Shown here: piece after piece, positions 1 to 7,995 of the stretch
How positions within the stretch are numbered: position 1 is the first letter of the stretch
How the letters are laid out: every line of letters starts with the position of its first letter
DNA from: Paenibacillus sp. JZ16
GTDB lineage: Bacteria > Bacillota > Bacilli > Paenibacillales > Paenibacillaceae
Reading direction: 5' to 3'
Assembly (NCBI RefSeq): GCF_015326965.1
Contig: NZ_CP017659.1
Location: 1,240,001-1,304,000 of the forward strand
DNA length: 64,000 bases
Position numbers and translations under genes: made by a program
Notes under the pieces: model-generated
What the model saw: only the letters and a program-made list of their open reading frames with translations
What the model was told of the DNA's origin: nothing
Database searches by the model: none

Positions 1-2108
1 CCCAGCTTCACGGTCGTTCGGATGCGATAATCGGTCCAAAGGGGGCTTCCTCCATACATCTTGGCATCGGAATTGGCTGCGCCGGCATACCCGCCGTCCG
101 TTTCGATCCATTGGCCGTGAACATCCTCGGAGCTTGTTTGTTCCAGAAGATTCTCCAATTTGAACGTTTGCATGTCGACCAGCTCGAAGTCCATCGTTTT
201 CCATTCCATCGTATGGTCGCTGTCCAATTGAATGGCAAGGCTATGTAATCCCTTTTCGAGCTTTAGAGACCCAACCCGAATTTTAACCCAAGGTTCGCTA
301 CCGCTACCCGAGTAATGGCTGCCGTCAACTTTATAGTTTTCGACCTTCTTATCGTCCACGAGCAGCTTGAAGGATGTCGGCCCCATTCTGGCCTTGACCG
401 TCAGGTCCAGCGCATACGTTCCGGATTCCGACACGTTCACGGCATAACGCAACCAGTCGCCTTTATCCGTCAGCGAAGCAGAATAGCTTCCATCCTCAGC
501 CATCTTAATCGCCGTACCGTCCGAACCGCGCCATGCGCCTGCTTCCGATGGGTGGCGGACCGAGAAGCCTCTGCCTTCACCGCTTAAGTAGTGCACGGCT
601 TCCATGCTGCCGGGAAGCGGCTTGGCCGTTTCGAAGTCGCTGCTGCCGGAGGCGTGATTCGAGAATGCCGTATACGAAAAGCTCGGCTCGCCGGTTTGGT
701 ATCGATAACCGATTTTACCTGGTCCGAACGGTACCGCCGATTGATCCAGCTTCAGAACGCCGTCCAGATAAACGCGCAGCCGATCTTCTCCGCGCTCGAC
801 GCGAATCGTGTGCAGCTTGGACCAATCCGTATCTGCGGGAAGCTCCACCGTGGCAAGCACCTTGCGGCTGCCGTCCTGCATTCTGCCTAAGGATAACCCG
901 TTTTGCTCCGGATCGATTTCGGCGAACCCGTATTGATTCGCGTCCTGATACGCAAACAACGCGGCAACGGGGGCCTTCGATGGAACCAAGTTATATTCGG
1001 CAGTAAAGACTCCATCCGTGCTCACCTTGCTAATGATTTGTGCACTTCCTCCTGAATCCGCTGCTTCCCAGAGGCTTTGATCGATGGCTTCTGCGTCCAG
1101 CCTATCAGCAAAGACCGGCCCTCCCGGGACGGGCTGATCGTAATTCGTAGGCCCCAGAATCTCCATCTTGTCTCCGTTGAATACAAGCCGGTCGATGTTC
1201 ATCCGACGTACGGGCGGGCCCTCCTGGGATCTTCCCGTCAAGTTATGATAGACGAGATAATAGGAATCCAGATCGGGCCCCATTACCGTCGAGCTGTGGC
1301 CAAGCCCGTAAAAGTCCGGCTTAGTGCTGATGACGAGCGGGTTGTTGGCCGGAATGGTGTACGGACCTAGCGCCGAATCATGCGACACGGCATAATGAAT
1401 GCGGTAGCCTTTGCTGAATACATGATTCCCAGTATAGGTCATGTAATAGGTTCCGTTCCGTTTGATGATCATGGACCCTTCCGTCCAATGCCCCAGATAG
1501 GGCCCTGGGATCGTCTGGCCCACCCCGAATTCGGCGGGACCATCCATCGGAACGCCGACAATGCCCGACGAACCAGCATGGGTGAACAGCCAGGAGCCGT
1601 CATCGTCGATAAATACCGAGCCGTCAATGCTCATCCCAACGTTGTCGGAGATCCGTTCGAACGGGCCTGTCGGCGATTCGCTGCGAAACACATAATGCCC
1701 CTTTCCTGCCGGAGACGTATAGAGATAGAACCAGCCGTTCCAGTAAATCACTTCAGGTGCGTAGGCGCCGGTCGATACGGAATCCTCCGTCACCAGACCC
1801 GCATACCTCCAATCAACCAGATTGTCCGATATCCACGCCTTGATGCCCGTCCGGTGATCCTTTGTACTTACATACAGATAATAGCGGCCGTCATGCCGCA
1901 GTATATACGGGTCACCATTGCCGTAATCCTCCCATTCTTCCTCTAGGGAAGGAAAAGGATTGGCGTACATCTTTTCGTTGTAAATGTCCAAATCGACCGC
2001 CTCCGGTTTCGTTCTTGAATCGCATCCCGACAATGCCAATCCGGCCGCTAATCCTAACATGCCAAGACAACAAACGATCTTCGACAGGCGCGGCATACTT
2101 ATTGGCAT
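1..2108 (-). CDS. GH43 glycosidase lipoprotein with C-terminal lectin-like and CBM6-like domains (partial)
   Basis: Predicted cell-surface glycoside hydrolase of family 43 (arabinanase, arabinofuranosidase or xylosidase type). The reading frame is open from the ATG at 2108 to the window edge, so the C terminus is missing (702 codons seen). Residues 1-29 are a lipoprotein signal with lipobox L-S-G-C (Cys29). The GH43 propeller follows, with the expected three acids: Asp66 in GNGDPYI, Asp162 in SIDGS and Glu210 in HWTEGS. After about residue 330 comes a LamG-like beta-sandwich segment, then a CBM6-like segment from about residue 500. The start has the ribosome site AGGGGTGA, and the ATG lies 5 bp past the stop of the upstream permease gene, so it is the last visible gene of the importer operon. 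Anchoring outside the membrane fits trimming of oligosaccharides before uptake. The exact linkage cannot be told from sequence alone. Confidence 0.88.
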   Translation of the reverse strand, partial: MPISMPRLSKIVCCLGMLGLAAGLALSGCDSRTKPEAVDLDIYNEKMYANPFPSLEEEWEDYGNGDPYILRHDGRYYLYVSTKDHRTGIKAWISDNLVDWRYAGLVTEDSVSTGAYAPEVIYWNGWFYLYTSPAGKGHYVFRSESPTGPFERISDNVGMSIDGSVFIDDDGSWLFTHAGSSGIVGVPMDGPAEFGVGQTIPGPYLGHWTEGSMIIKRNGTYYMTYTGNHVFSKGYRIHYAVSHDSALGPYTIPANNPLVISTKPDFYGLGHSSTVMGPDLDSYYLVYHNLTGRSQEGPPVRRMNIDRLVFNGDKMEILGPTNYDQPVPGGPVFADRLDAEAIDQSLWEAADSGGSAQIISKVSTDGVFTAEYNLVPSKAPVAALFAYQDANQYGFAEIDPEQNGLSLGRMQDGSRKVLATVELPADTDWSKLHTIRVERGEDRLRVYLDGVLKLDQSAVPFGPGKIGYRYQTGEPSFSYTAFSNHASGSSDFETAKPLPGSMEAVHYLSGEGRGFSVRHPSEAGAWRGSDGTAIKMAEDGSYSASLTDKGDWLRYAVNVSESGTYALDLTVKARMGPTSFKLLVDDKKVENYKVDGSHYSGSGSEPWVKIRVGSLKLEKGLHSLAIQLDSDHTMEWKTMDFELVDMQTFKLENLLEQTSSEDVHGQWIETDGGYAGAANSDAKMYGGSPLWTDYRIRTTVKL

Positions 2109-2113
2109 GTGTC

Positions 2114-2950
2114 TCACCCCTTGATTCCGCTGATTGCCATCGACTCGATAAAGTATCGTTGGCAAAAAAAGAACACGATGATCACCGGCACCATGGCGAT
2201 GATGGCGGCGGCCATGATCATCGGATAATCCGACTGGCCAATGTACATCGCCTGCATGGAAGCGATCAGCACTTGAATCGTTTGCTTCTCGGGCGTATGC
2301 AGGTAAATCAGCGGACCGAGAAAATCGTTCCAGATGCCCATAAAGCCGAGGGCAGCTTGGGCGGCGAGCGCGGGCTTCATGATCGGCAGCGCGATCTTGA
2401 AGAAAATGCCCGGAAAGCTGCAGCCGTCGATTTTCGCCGCTTCAATCAATTCCGTTGGCATCGCGCTTTGCAAATATTGGCGGATGAAAAAGATGACAAC
2501 GATGTTGCCGAACAGGCCAGGTACGATGAGCGGCAGCAGTGTATCCACCCAATCCAGCCTGGAGAATCCGATATACTGCGGTATCATAACGACCGAATAC
2601 GGAATCATCATCGTCCCGAGCAAACCCATGAACAGCATGCCTTTGTAAGGAAATTCGAATTTGCCAAAGGCATAGGCCGACATCGCGGATATCAGCATCC
2701 CGATCGTCAGGACGATCACCACGATGATCAAGCTGTTCATAAATCCATGCAGCAAGGGCGACTCCAGCCAAACCTTCGCATAGTTGTCGAACGTAAACGG
2801 ATCGGGAATCCATTGTGGAGGAATTTCAAATACGTTTCGCCGATCCTTTAACGAGGTCGATATGGTCCATATGAACGGTGCGACCATAAAGATCGAACCG
2901 CATAACAACAGCAGCAGCGACCAGAGGTCCGTCATTTTTTCCCGTTTCAC
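2114..2950 (-). CDS. ABC sugar transporter permease, MalG type
   Basis: Inner-membrane permease of a carbohydrate ABC importer (CUT1 family), 278 residues. It has about six hydrophobic segments and the EAA loop that contacts the ATPase (ELIEAAKIDGCSFPGIFFKI). The chosen start is GTG at 2950, because AGGGGGAA stands 5-7 bases upstream and the length then matches MalG-type permeases; the frame is open further upstream but that stretch overlaps the preceding gene and does not look like a permease. It sits 10 bp after the MalF-type gene and directly before the GH43 gene. No ATP-binding subunit is encoded here, so a shared MsmX-type ATPase elsewhere is the likely partner, as is usual for CUT1 systems in Bacilli. 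Confidence 0.93.
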   Translation of the reverse strand: MKREKMTDLWSLLLLLCGSIFMVAPFIWTISTSLKDRRNVFEIPPQWIPDPFTFDNYAKVWLESPLLHGFMNSLIIVVIVLTIGMLISAMSAYAFGKFEFPYKGMLFMGLLGTMMIPYSVVMIPQYIGFSRLDWVDTLLPLIVPGLFGNIVVIFFIRQYLQSAMPTELIEAAKIDGCSFPGIFFKIALPIMKPALAAQAALGFMGIWNDFLGPLIYLHTPEKQTIQVLIASMQAMYIGQSDYPMIMAAAIIAMVPVIIVFFFCQRYFIESMAISGIKG

Positions 2951-2960
2951 AGATTTCCCC

Positions 2961-3854
2961 CTAGTCTTGGTAAACCCATCGATTGGAAAGCTTAAATTGA
3001 ATGAGCGTGACGATAAAGATGAGAATGCCCAGTACCCAGGCCACCGCGCTGGCATAGCCCATGTTGAAGTACTCGAACGCATGCTGGAAAATGTAGTAGA
3101 CGACCGTAGCGCCGCTGTATTCCGGTCCGCCATCCACCGCAAGCACGTAAATCTGGCTGAATGACTGGAACGCACCGATGATGCCCATAACGATGACAAA
3201 AAAATGAATCGGCGTGAGCAGCGGGATCGTAATTCGCGTCAGCTTGTGCCATGCACCAGCGCCATCGATTTCCGCAGCCTCATAATACGTCGAGGAGATC
3301 GATTGCAATCCTGCAAGATACAGCACCATGTTCCCGCCGATGCCGCTCCACAGCCCGATCAGGATGAGCGAAGGCTTCACCCACTCCGGCTTGCCCAGCC
3401 AGTTAGGCCCCGTGATGCCGAATGTTTCCCACAGAAAGTTGTTGAGCAATCCGTAATCCTGATTCAAAATCCACTGCCACAGCAGGGATACCGCGATAAT
3501 CGGCGATATGACCGGAAGGTAATAGATCGTTCGCATGAACGAGATGCCGGCGAATTTGCGGTTCATCAATATGGCCAGCAGCATCGACAGTATCATGCCG
3601 AGCGGAATGCCGATCATCAAATAGACTGTATTGTACAACGATTTGAACACTTTCTCGTCTTTCAATAGATCCTTATAGTTTGCGAGCCCCGTCCACTGCG
3701 GATCGGTAAGCATATCCCATTTGTGAAAACTGATATAGATCGAGAACAAGATCGGCACAAGGCCGAACAAAAGAAACCCGAGAACTGGCGGAGCGACAAA
3801 CAGATACAACCACGCCAGCTCTCTTCTGCGATACCCGCCAAGCTTGGTACCCAT
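2961..3854 (-). CDS. ABC sugar transporter permease, MalF type
   Basis: Inner-membrane permease (297 residues), partner of the MalG-type protein encoded just downstream. It has six predicted membrane segments, the first at about residues 15-35 (LYLFVAPPVLGFLLFGLVPI), and an EAA loop (YYEAAEIDGAGAWHKLTRI). The ATG is preceded by AAGGTGG. The gene lies between the binding-protein gene and the second permease gene in one minus-strand operon, which is the standard order of a CUT1 importer. Substrate is inferred from the neighbouring GH43 enzyme and AraR-like regulators as an arabinose- or xylose-containing oligosaccharide. Confidence 0.94.
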   Translation of the reverse strand: MGTKLGGYRRRELAWLYLFVAPPVLGFLLFGLVPILFSIYISFHKWDMLTDPQWTGLANYKDLLKDEKVFKSLYNTVYLMIGIPLGMILSMLLAILMNRKFAGISFMRTIYYLPVISPIIAVSLLWQWILNQDYGLLNNFLWETFGITGPNWLGKPEWVKPSLILIGLWSGIGGNMVLYLAGLQSISSTYYEAAEIDGAGAWHKLTRITIPLLTPIHFFVIVMGIIGAFQSFSQIYVLAVDGGPEYSGATVVYYIFQHAFEYFNMGYASAVAWVLGILIFIVTLIQFKLSNRWVYQD

Positions 3855-3955
3855 ATTTCATTCCACCTTCGCCTGTATTTCGTTATGACATGACAGGATA
3901 TCCGTACGGCGGGGGGCGCCGATATGAATAATTGACGCCACCTGCCCTGACGGCA

Positions 3956-5338
3956 TTATTTATTGCCTTTGTCGTACAGCTCCTGCATCTTCGGCTGGAT
4001 CTGGGCCGTAAAGTCTTTCGCCGACATCTCACCGTTCCATACTTTGCTCGCGTTCTGGTTGAACATATCCATCCATTGCGTATCCTTAGAGAAAGCTACC
4101 ACGTCCGGACGTCCGTAATCTTGGATAATATCGAGGAATACTTGACGTGTCTGAGGTCCTTTGTCCATTTCCTTAAATTCGCCTTCCGCCATGTCGATCA
4201 GATTAGGAACCGCTTGACCGAGCTGGTAATTTTCGCGCTGCCCTTGCTCATCCAGGGACAGGAAGGCCGCCAAGTCGAACGCTTCCTGCGGGTGTTTGGA
4301 TTTCGCCGAAACGGCAAATCCCATCGAGCCGAGCCAGGTCGCCGTTTCTCCCGTATTCGGGCTTGCCGGCCACGCCGCAATGTCCCAACCGAAAGGCAGC
4401 TCCCAGAATGCAGGTTGATCCCAAGGGCCCATCGCAAACATCGCCAGTTGGCCGTTAATAAAGCGGGTATAAGCATTCATCGCTTGCTCGGCTTCCTGAT
4501 TCGGGCTGACCTTATGCTTCAGGTTCAGGTCAGCAACAAATTGCATCGCCTCATAAAATTCGGGCTCGTTCACCTTGACCGTGCCGGTGGCGTAATCGAT
4601 ATATTCACCGCCGTTGCCCCACACCGCCGATTCCAGGCTGTAAGCGCCTACACCATATTGATCGGGCTTTCCGTCGCCGTTATCGTCGACCGTCAGCTTT
4701 TGGGCTGCTTCCAGCATGTCGTCCCAGGTCCATTCCCCTGCCGTTGCGGAAGGGTAAGGCACCCCCGCTTCGTCAAACAAATCCTTGTTATAGACAAATG
4801 ACCATGGTCCTACGTCCTTCGGCAGTCCGTACACATCTCCGGCGCCAACCTTACTGCCGTCAAAGCGGTAGCGGTCCATCGCCTGCTTCCATACATTATC
4901 GGGATTAAACAACGAGGTCTTATCCAGATAAGACTGAATGTTGAGAAGCGTTCCGGCTTCCGCGAAGCGGTAAAACTCGGGTCCCCCGACGTAGAATACG
5001 TCCGGAACCTTGCCGGAGCTGATCAGCGTCGTCATCTTCTGCGAGTATTCGCCTGGCGGTACCGAAGTGTATTTAACGGTGACGTGCGGGTTCTTCTCCT
5101 CGAAGGAAGCGATCAGCTTTTCGAAAATCTTTTTTTCGTTCGGATTGCCGTGGCCCATAAACTCAATCGTTACAGGTTCTTTAGGGTCCTTCCCGGCGGA
5201 AGCTTCATTGCCTGGTGACGAAGTGTCCGGGGTGGTTGGTGCAGCCCCGTCATTTGGTCCATTGCCGCCGCTGCAAGCGGTTAACGCGAACATCAGCAGC
5301 AGCATGATCATGCCTGCGAATTTGTTCTTCGATTTCAT
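3956..5338 (-). CDS. extracellular sugar-binding lipoprotein of ABC importer
   Basis: Solute-binding protein family 1 (460 residues) that captures the sugar outside the membrane and delivers it to the two permeases encoded downstream. It has a lipoprotein signal with lipobox L-T-A-C (Cys22), a Ser/Gly/Pro/Asn-rich linker to about residue 50, and the family pattern with phrases such as WSFVYNKDLFDEAGV and WTWDDMLEAAQKL. The ATG has AGAGGGG 6 bases upstream. It is the first gene of the operon. Its upstream region holds a cre-like site (5368-5381) and a palindromic A/T-rich operator candidate (5415-5432), so carbon catabolite control and control by the neighbouring GntR/LacI-type repressors are both likely. 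Confidence 0.94.
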   Translation of the reverse strand: MKSKNKFAGMIMLLLMFALTACSGGNGPNDGAAPTTPDTSSPGNEASAGKDPKEPVTIEFMGHGNPNEKKIFEKLIASFEEKNPHVTVKYTSVPPGEYSQKMTTLISSGKVPDVFYVGGPEFYRFAEAGTLLNIQSYLDKTSLFNPDNVWKQAMDRYRFDGSKVGAGDVYGLPKDVGPWSFVYNKDLFDEAGVPYPSATAGEWTWDDMLEAAQKLTVDDNGDGKPDQYGVGAYSLESAVWGNGGEYIDYATGTVKVNEPEFYEAMQFVADLNLKHKVSPNQEAEQAMNAYTRFINGQLAMFAMGPWDQPAFWELPFGWDIAAWPASPNTGETATWLGSMGFAVSAKSKHPQEAFDLAAFLSLDEQGQRENYQLGQAVPNLIDMAEGEFKEMDKGPQTRQVFLDIIQDYGRPDVVAFSKDTQWMDMFNQNASKVWNGEMSAKDFTAQIQPKMQELYDKGNK

Positions 5339-5367
5339 GCGATTCCCCTCTTCTTTAAAAGATGTGG

Positions 5368-5381
5368 TGTAAGCGCTTTAC
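5368..5381. promoter_or_regulatory. cre-like CcpA site upstream of the importer operon
   Basis: TGTAAGCGCTTTAC closely matches the CcpA cre consensus (TGNAANCGNNNNCA) with the central AAGCGCTT. It lies 30-43 bases before the ATG of the binding-protein gene and just after a possible -10 (TATGAT on the minus strand, 5385-5390), a typical place for repression by glucose. Confidence 0.6.
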
Positions 5382-5414
5382 GAAATCATAGTAACTTATA
5401 ATAATATAATTTTA

Positions 5415-5432
5415 TATACTATATTTAGTATA
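5415..5432. promoter_or_regulatory. palindromic operator candidate (TATACTA-TATT-TAGTATA)
   Basis: Perfect 7-bp inverted repeat with a 4-bp centre. Its right part (TATATTTAGTATA, 5420-5432) occurs again exactly at 6564-6576 and 7908-7920, in front of the two repressor genes and the BNR enzyme. This points to a common operator for one or both GntR/LacI-type regulators encoded alongside. Confidence 0.55.
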
Positions 5433-5456
5433 AAATTTGTACTTCGATCTTTCTGC

Positions 5457-6533
5457 TTATTCTTTCACCAGCATGACCGGCACCACGATTCTTCTCGCCT
5501 CAAAAGCCCCTTCGATCTGCTCAATTAGCAGCTCTACGGTCAACCGGCACATCTCCTCCTCGTTTTGGCGGATGTACGGCACATTCGGCAGATCCGGCGG
5601 ATCGAACGTGATCAGCTCCAGTTCGTCCGGCACCTGCCTACGCGATGCAACTGCCGCTTTATAGGCATTTCTGCACAGCTCCGTATTGGCCGTAATGATG
5701 CCGGTAATATGGGGATTGTCATCTATAAACACTCTGATGTGTTCGACGGATTGACCCGATGCGATCTCATCCAGCGGGAGGAGACACCATAAGCTTTTGT
5801 CGATCGACAATCCATGCTCCAGAAATGCCTGCTCAAACCCTTGGGCCCTCTCGTCCGTCACCGTATTCGTAATTTCGGGAGAGATGAACGCGATAGACGA
5901 ATGGCCTTTGTTAAGCAAATATTCAACGGATTCCCTTGTGCCGTTTACGTTATCCGAGCTTACACTGTACGTCTTGATCTCCTTCAAGAACCGGTCGATC
6001 AGAACGAAGGGGAAACGGTCCAGCGAGAGCCTCAGAATCGAATCGTTGTAGGTCTCGTTTTCAACCGGAAAAATGATCATGCCGTCCACTCCTTGCTTGA
6101 GAAAGGACGAGATGACCTTGGATTCCTCGAGCTGGGATTCGCGCGTAATTCTCAGCATCACTTCATAGCCTGCGGCAGACGCATATTTCTCGATGTTATC
6201 CAAAAAACGCTGGTCCACTTTCGTTTTCATCGTCGGCAGCACTAACCCGATCCGCCCGCTTTTGCCCGGACCTGCCGTCCATTCTCCCAACTGATCAATC
6301 GCCGTGGCGTGCTCCGGCTTGCTCATGACAAAGGTGCCCTTGCCTTGAATCCGGACGAGCAAGCCTTCCTCCATCAGTCCAACCAGCGCATTTTTGCTTG
6401 TAATTTGACTGACGCGGTAACGTTCGGACAGTTCCTTCTCCGAAGGGACCCGGTCGCCTTCCCGCAGCTTACCGATGGCGATCAGCCGCTTGATATCTTC
6501 CTGTATTTTTTTGTATAGCGGCAGAGATTTCAA
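5457..6533 (-). CDS. GntR/LacI-hybrid transcriptional repressor (AraR-like)
   Basis: Sugar-responsive DNA-binding regulator of 358 residues. Residues 1-70 are a GntR-type winged helix (KKIQEDIKRLIAIGKLREG, then PSEKELSERYRVS); residues 90-358 are a LacI/periplasmic-binding-protein fold with phrases VDGMIIFPVEN, FPFVLIDRFL and GHSSIAFISP. This layout is that of Bacillus AraR. The only plausible start is TTG at 6533, with a weak ribosome site. It is a close paralogue of the protein encoded at 6809-7864; the shared stretch SVSSDN through DERA is nearly the same in both. It is transcribed toward the importer operon and its own upstream region has the 13-bp operator candidate, suggesting autoregulation. 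Confidence 0.9.
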   Translation of the reverse strand: MKSLPLYKKIQEDIKRLIAIGKLREGDRVPSEKELSERYRVSQITSKNALVGLMEEGLLVRIQGKGTFVMSKPEHATAIDQLGEWTAGPGKSGRIGLVLPTMKTKVDQRFLDNIEKYASAAGYEVMLRITRESQLEESKVISSFLKQGVDGMIIFPVENETYNDSILRLSLDRFPFVLIDRFLKEIKTYSVSSDNVNGTRESVEYLLNKGHSSIAFISPEITNTVTDERAQGFEQAFLEHGLSIDKSLWCLLPLDEIASGQSVEHIRVFIDDNPHITGIITANTELCRNAYKAAVASRRQVPDELELITFDPPDLPNVPYIRQNEEEMCRLTVELLIEQIEGAFEARRIVVPVMLVKE

Positions 6534-6563
6534 TGCCCATCACAACCTTTATAATTTAAATAG

Positions 6564-6576
6564 TATATTTAGTATA
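6564..6576. promoter_or_regulatory. operator candidate upstream of the first GntR/LacI-type gene
   Basis: TATATTTAGTATA, identical to the copies at 5420-5432 and 7908-7920. Here the preceding bases give a direct repeat of TAGTATA (6561-6567 and 6570-6576) rather than the perfect palindrome seen at 5415-5432. Confidence 0.5.
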
Positions 6577-6721
6577 TTATTATAATATAACTTCGCTTTT
6601 GTAAATGACTAAAACATCAATCGAGAGGATTCGTAAAGGAGTCTGACTGCCTTTATAGGATCTTTTTCTTGCGATATCGGGAAATGCCCAAGCTTCGAAA
6701 TTTATACTTTCTGATATCTTC

Positions 6722-6759
6722 AAAAAAAGAAACGGTCTGAACTTAGTTCAGACCGTTTC
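6722..6759 (-). terminator. rho-independent terminator of the second GntR/LacI-type gene
   Basis: Perfect 14-bp stem (6729-6742 with 6746-6759) and a 3-base loop, followed in the minus direction by seven T. It isolates the gene at 6809-7864 from the one at 5457-6533. Confidence 0.85.
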
Positions 6760-6808
6760 TTGGCGGGCTATTTCATTGATTCTTAAATTGTACTAGGTGA
6801 AGTCGAGA

Positions 6809-7864
6809 TCATTCCGGCCTTATCCACTGGACTGGTACGACTTCACGCCTTGGCTCGTGCGTACCGGACAATTGTTCCGACAGCAAATCGACGACACGCC
6901 GACTTACTTCATCCAATTGCTGACGGATGAAAGGAATGCCATCAAGATCCGGATCGTCAAACGCGGCCAGCTGAGGTTCGTTCCCCGCCCCCTTCCAAAT
7001 CTCCCGAATGGCATAATGGGCATAGCGGGCCAATTCCGCGTTAACGGCAAAGACGGCAGTGATATCGCGCTGTTCGCTCAGGAAACGAACGACCTCCCGT
7101 TGTCCGTTCCCCTCTGCTATGGTTTCCAAATCCAGCATGCACCACAGTGTCTTGTCTATAGGCAAGCCTTGTTCCATGAAAGCGGCCTCGAAGCCTTTCG
7201 CTCTTTCGTCCGTAACCGAATTTGTAATTTCCGGAGACAGGAAGGCAATGCGCATGTGCCCAGCAGCAAGCAGACTGGATATAGCTTCCCGAACGCCTGC
7301 ATAATTGTCCGAGCTGACGCTGTACGCCTTGATCTCTTTCAAGAAACGGTCAACAAGCACCAAGGGAATCCGGTCGAGCGACAAGCGCAGAATCGCGTTA
7401 TTGTAGCTTTCCTGCTCGACAGGGAAAATGATGAACCCGTCGACTCCTCGTTCCTGGAACTGCTTGATCGCTCGGTATTCTTCCTCTTGCGACTCGCGTG
7501 TAATGCGAATCAACAGATCGTATCCCCTATCCGCACAATAGCGTTCCAGGCCGTCCAGCAGCTGCTGGTCGATCTTGGTTTTCATCGTCGGCAAAATAAT
7601 CGCGATCGTCTTTTTCGTACCCGACTGAAGATGCGGCTCTTCCGGAATGACCAGCTCCCGAACGAAGGTGCCCTTTCCCCGATATCGCACTAACAAGCCT
7701 TCCTCCACCAATCCGTTGAGCGCGTTTTTGGATGTAATCTGGCTTACACCGTACCGCTGGGCCAAGTCCTTCTCCGAAGGTATCAAGGCTCCTGCTTGCA
7801 GCTCGCCGCTCTGAATGCGCTGGCGTATATCGTTCTGAATACGTTTATATAACGGTTGCTCCAT
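6809..7864 (-). CDS. GntR/LacI-hybrid transcriptional repressor, second paralogue
   Basis: 351-residue regulator with the same layout as its neighbour: GntR winged helix (residues 1-70, PSEKDLAQRYGVSQITSKNA) and LacI-type sugar sensor (from about residue 80). The ATG at 7864 has AGAGG 6 bases upstream. It is separated from the first copy by its own terminator, so the two are independent transcription units rather than an operon. It is divergent from the BNR enzyme gene at 7996, and the region between them has an operator candidate and a cre-like palindrome. Retention of both copies suggests they answer to different sugars or control different parts of the locus. Confidence 0.9.
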   Translation of the reverse strand: MEQPLYKRIQNDIRQRIQSGELQAGALIPSEKDLAQRYGVSQITSKNALNGLVEEGLLVRYRGKGTFVRELVIPEEPHLQSGTKKTIAIILPTMKTKIDQQLLDGLERYCADRGYDLLIRITRESQEEEYRAIKQFQERGVDGFIIFPVEQESYNNAILRLSLDRIPLVLVDRFLKEIKAYSVSSDNYAGVREAISSLLAAGHMRIAFLSPEITNSVTDERAKGFEAAFMEQGLPIDKTLWCMLDLETIAEGNGQREVVRFLSEQRDITAVFAVNAELARYAHYAIREIWKGAGNEPQLAAFDDPDLDGIPFIRQQLDEVSRRVVDLLSEQLSGTHEPRREVVPVQWIRPE

Positions 7865-7907
7865 GTCTGACCTCTCTTTTTATGTCAGTCCCGAATGAAA
7901 AATAATA

Positions 7908-7920
7908 TATATTTAGTATA
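7908..7920. promoter_or_regulatory. operator candidate in the divergent promoter region
   Basis: TATATTTAGTATA, third exact copy of the shared 13-mer. It lies between the divergent starts of the second repressor gene (7864) and the BNR enzyme gene (7996), about 75-90 bases before the latter. Confidence 0.5.
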
Positions 7921-7953
7921 TCTTAAATGATATTAATTACGATACAATCCATT

Positions 7954-7971
7954 TTAGAAAGCGCTTTCTAA
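7954..7971. promoter_or_regulatory. cre-like perfect palindrome upstream of the BNR enzyme
   Basis: TTAGAAAGCGCTTTCTAA is an 18-bp perfect palindrome with the AAGCGCTT core of CcpA/LacI-family sites. It lies just after a possible -10 (TACAAT, 7943-7948) and 25 bases before the start codon, so CcpA repression is likely. Confidence 0.6.
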
Positions 7972-7995
7972 TTCGGGTTGGGAGGTTAATTGCAT

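Noticed and set aside
1862..2851. 329-codon plus-strand frame, His/Arg/Asp-rich
   Set aside because: It lies opposite the GH43 start and a clear permease gene; the His/Asp richness is a by-product of reading hydrophobic codons backwards.
6797..7693. 298-codon plus-strand frame opposite the second GntR/LacI-type gene
   Set aside because: It is the complement of a clear regulator gene; its composition (Arg/Phe/Gln-rich) is that of a shadow frame.
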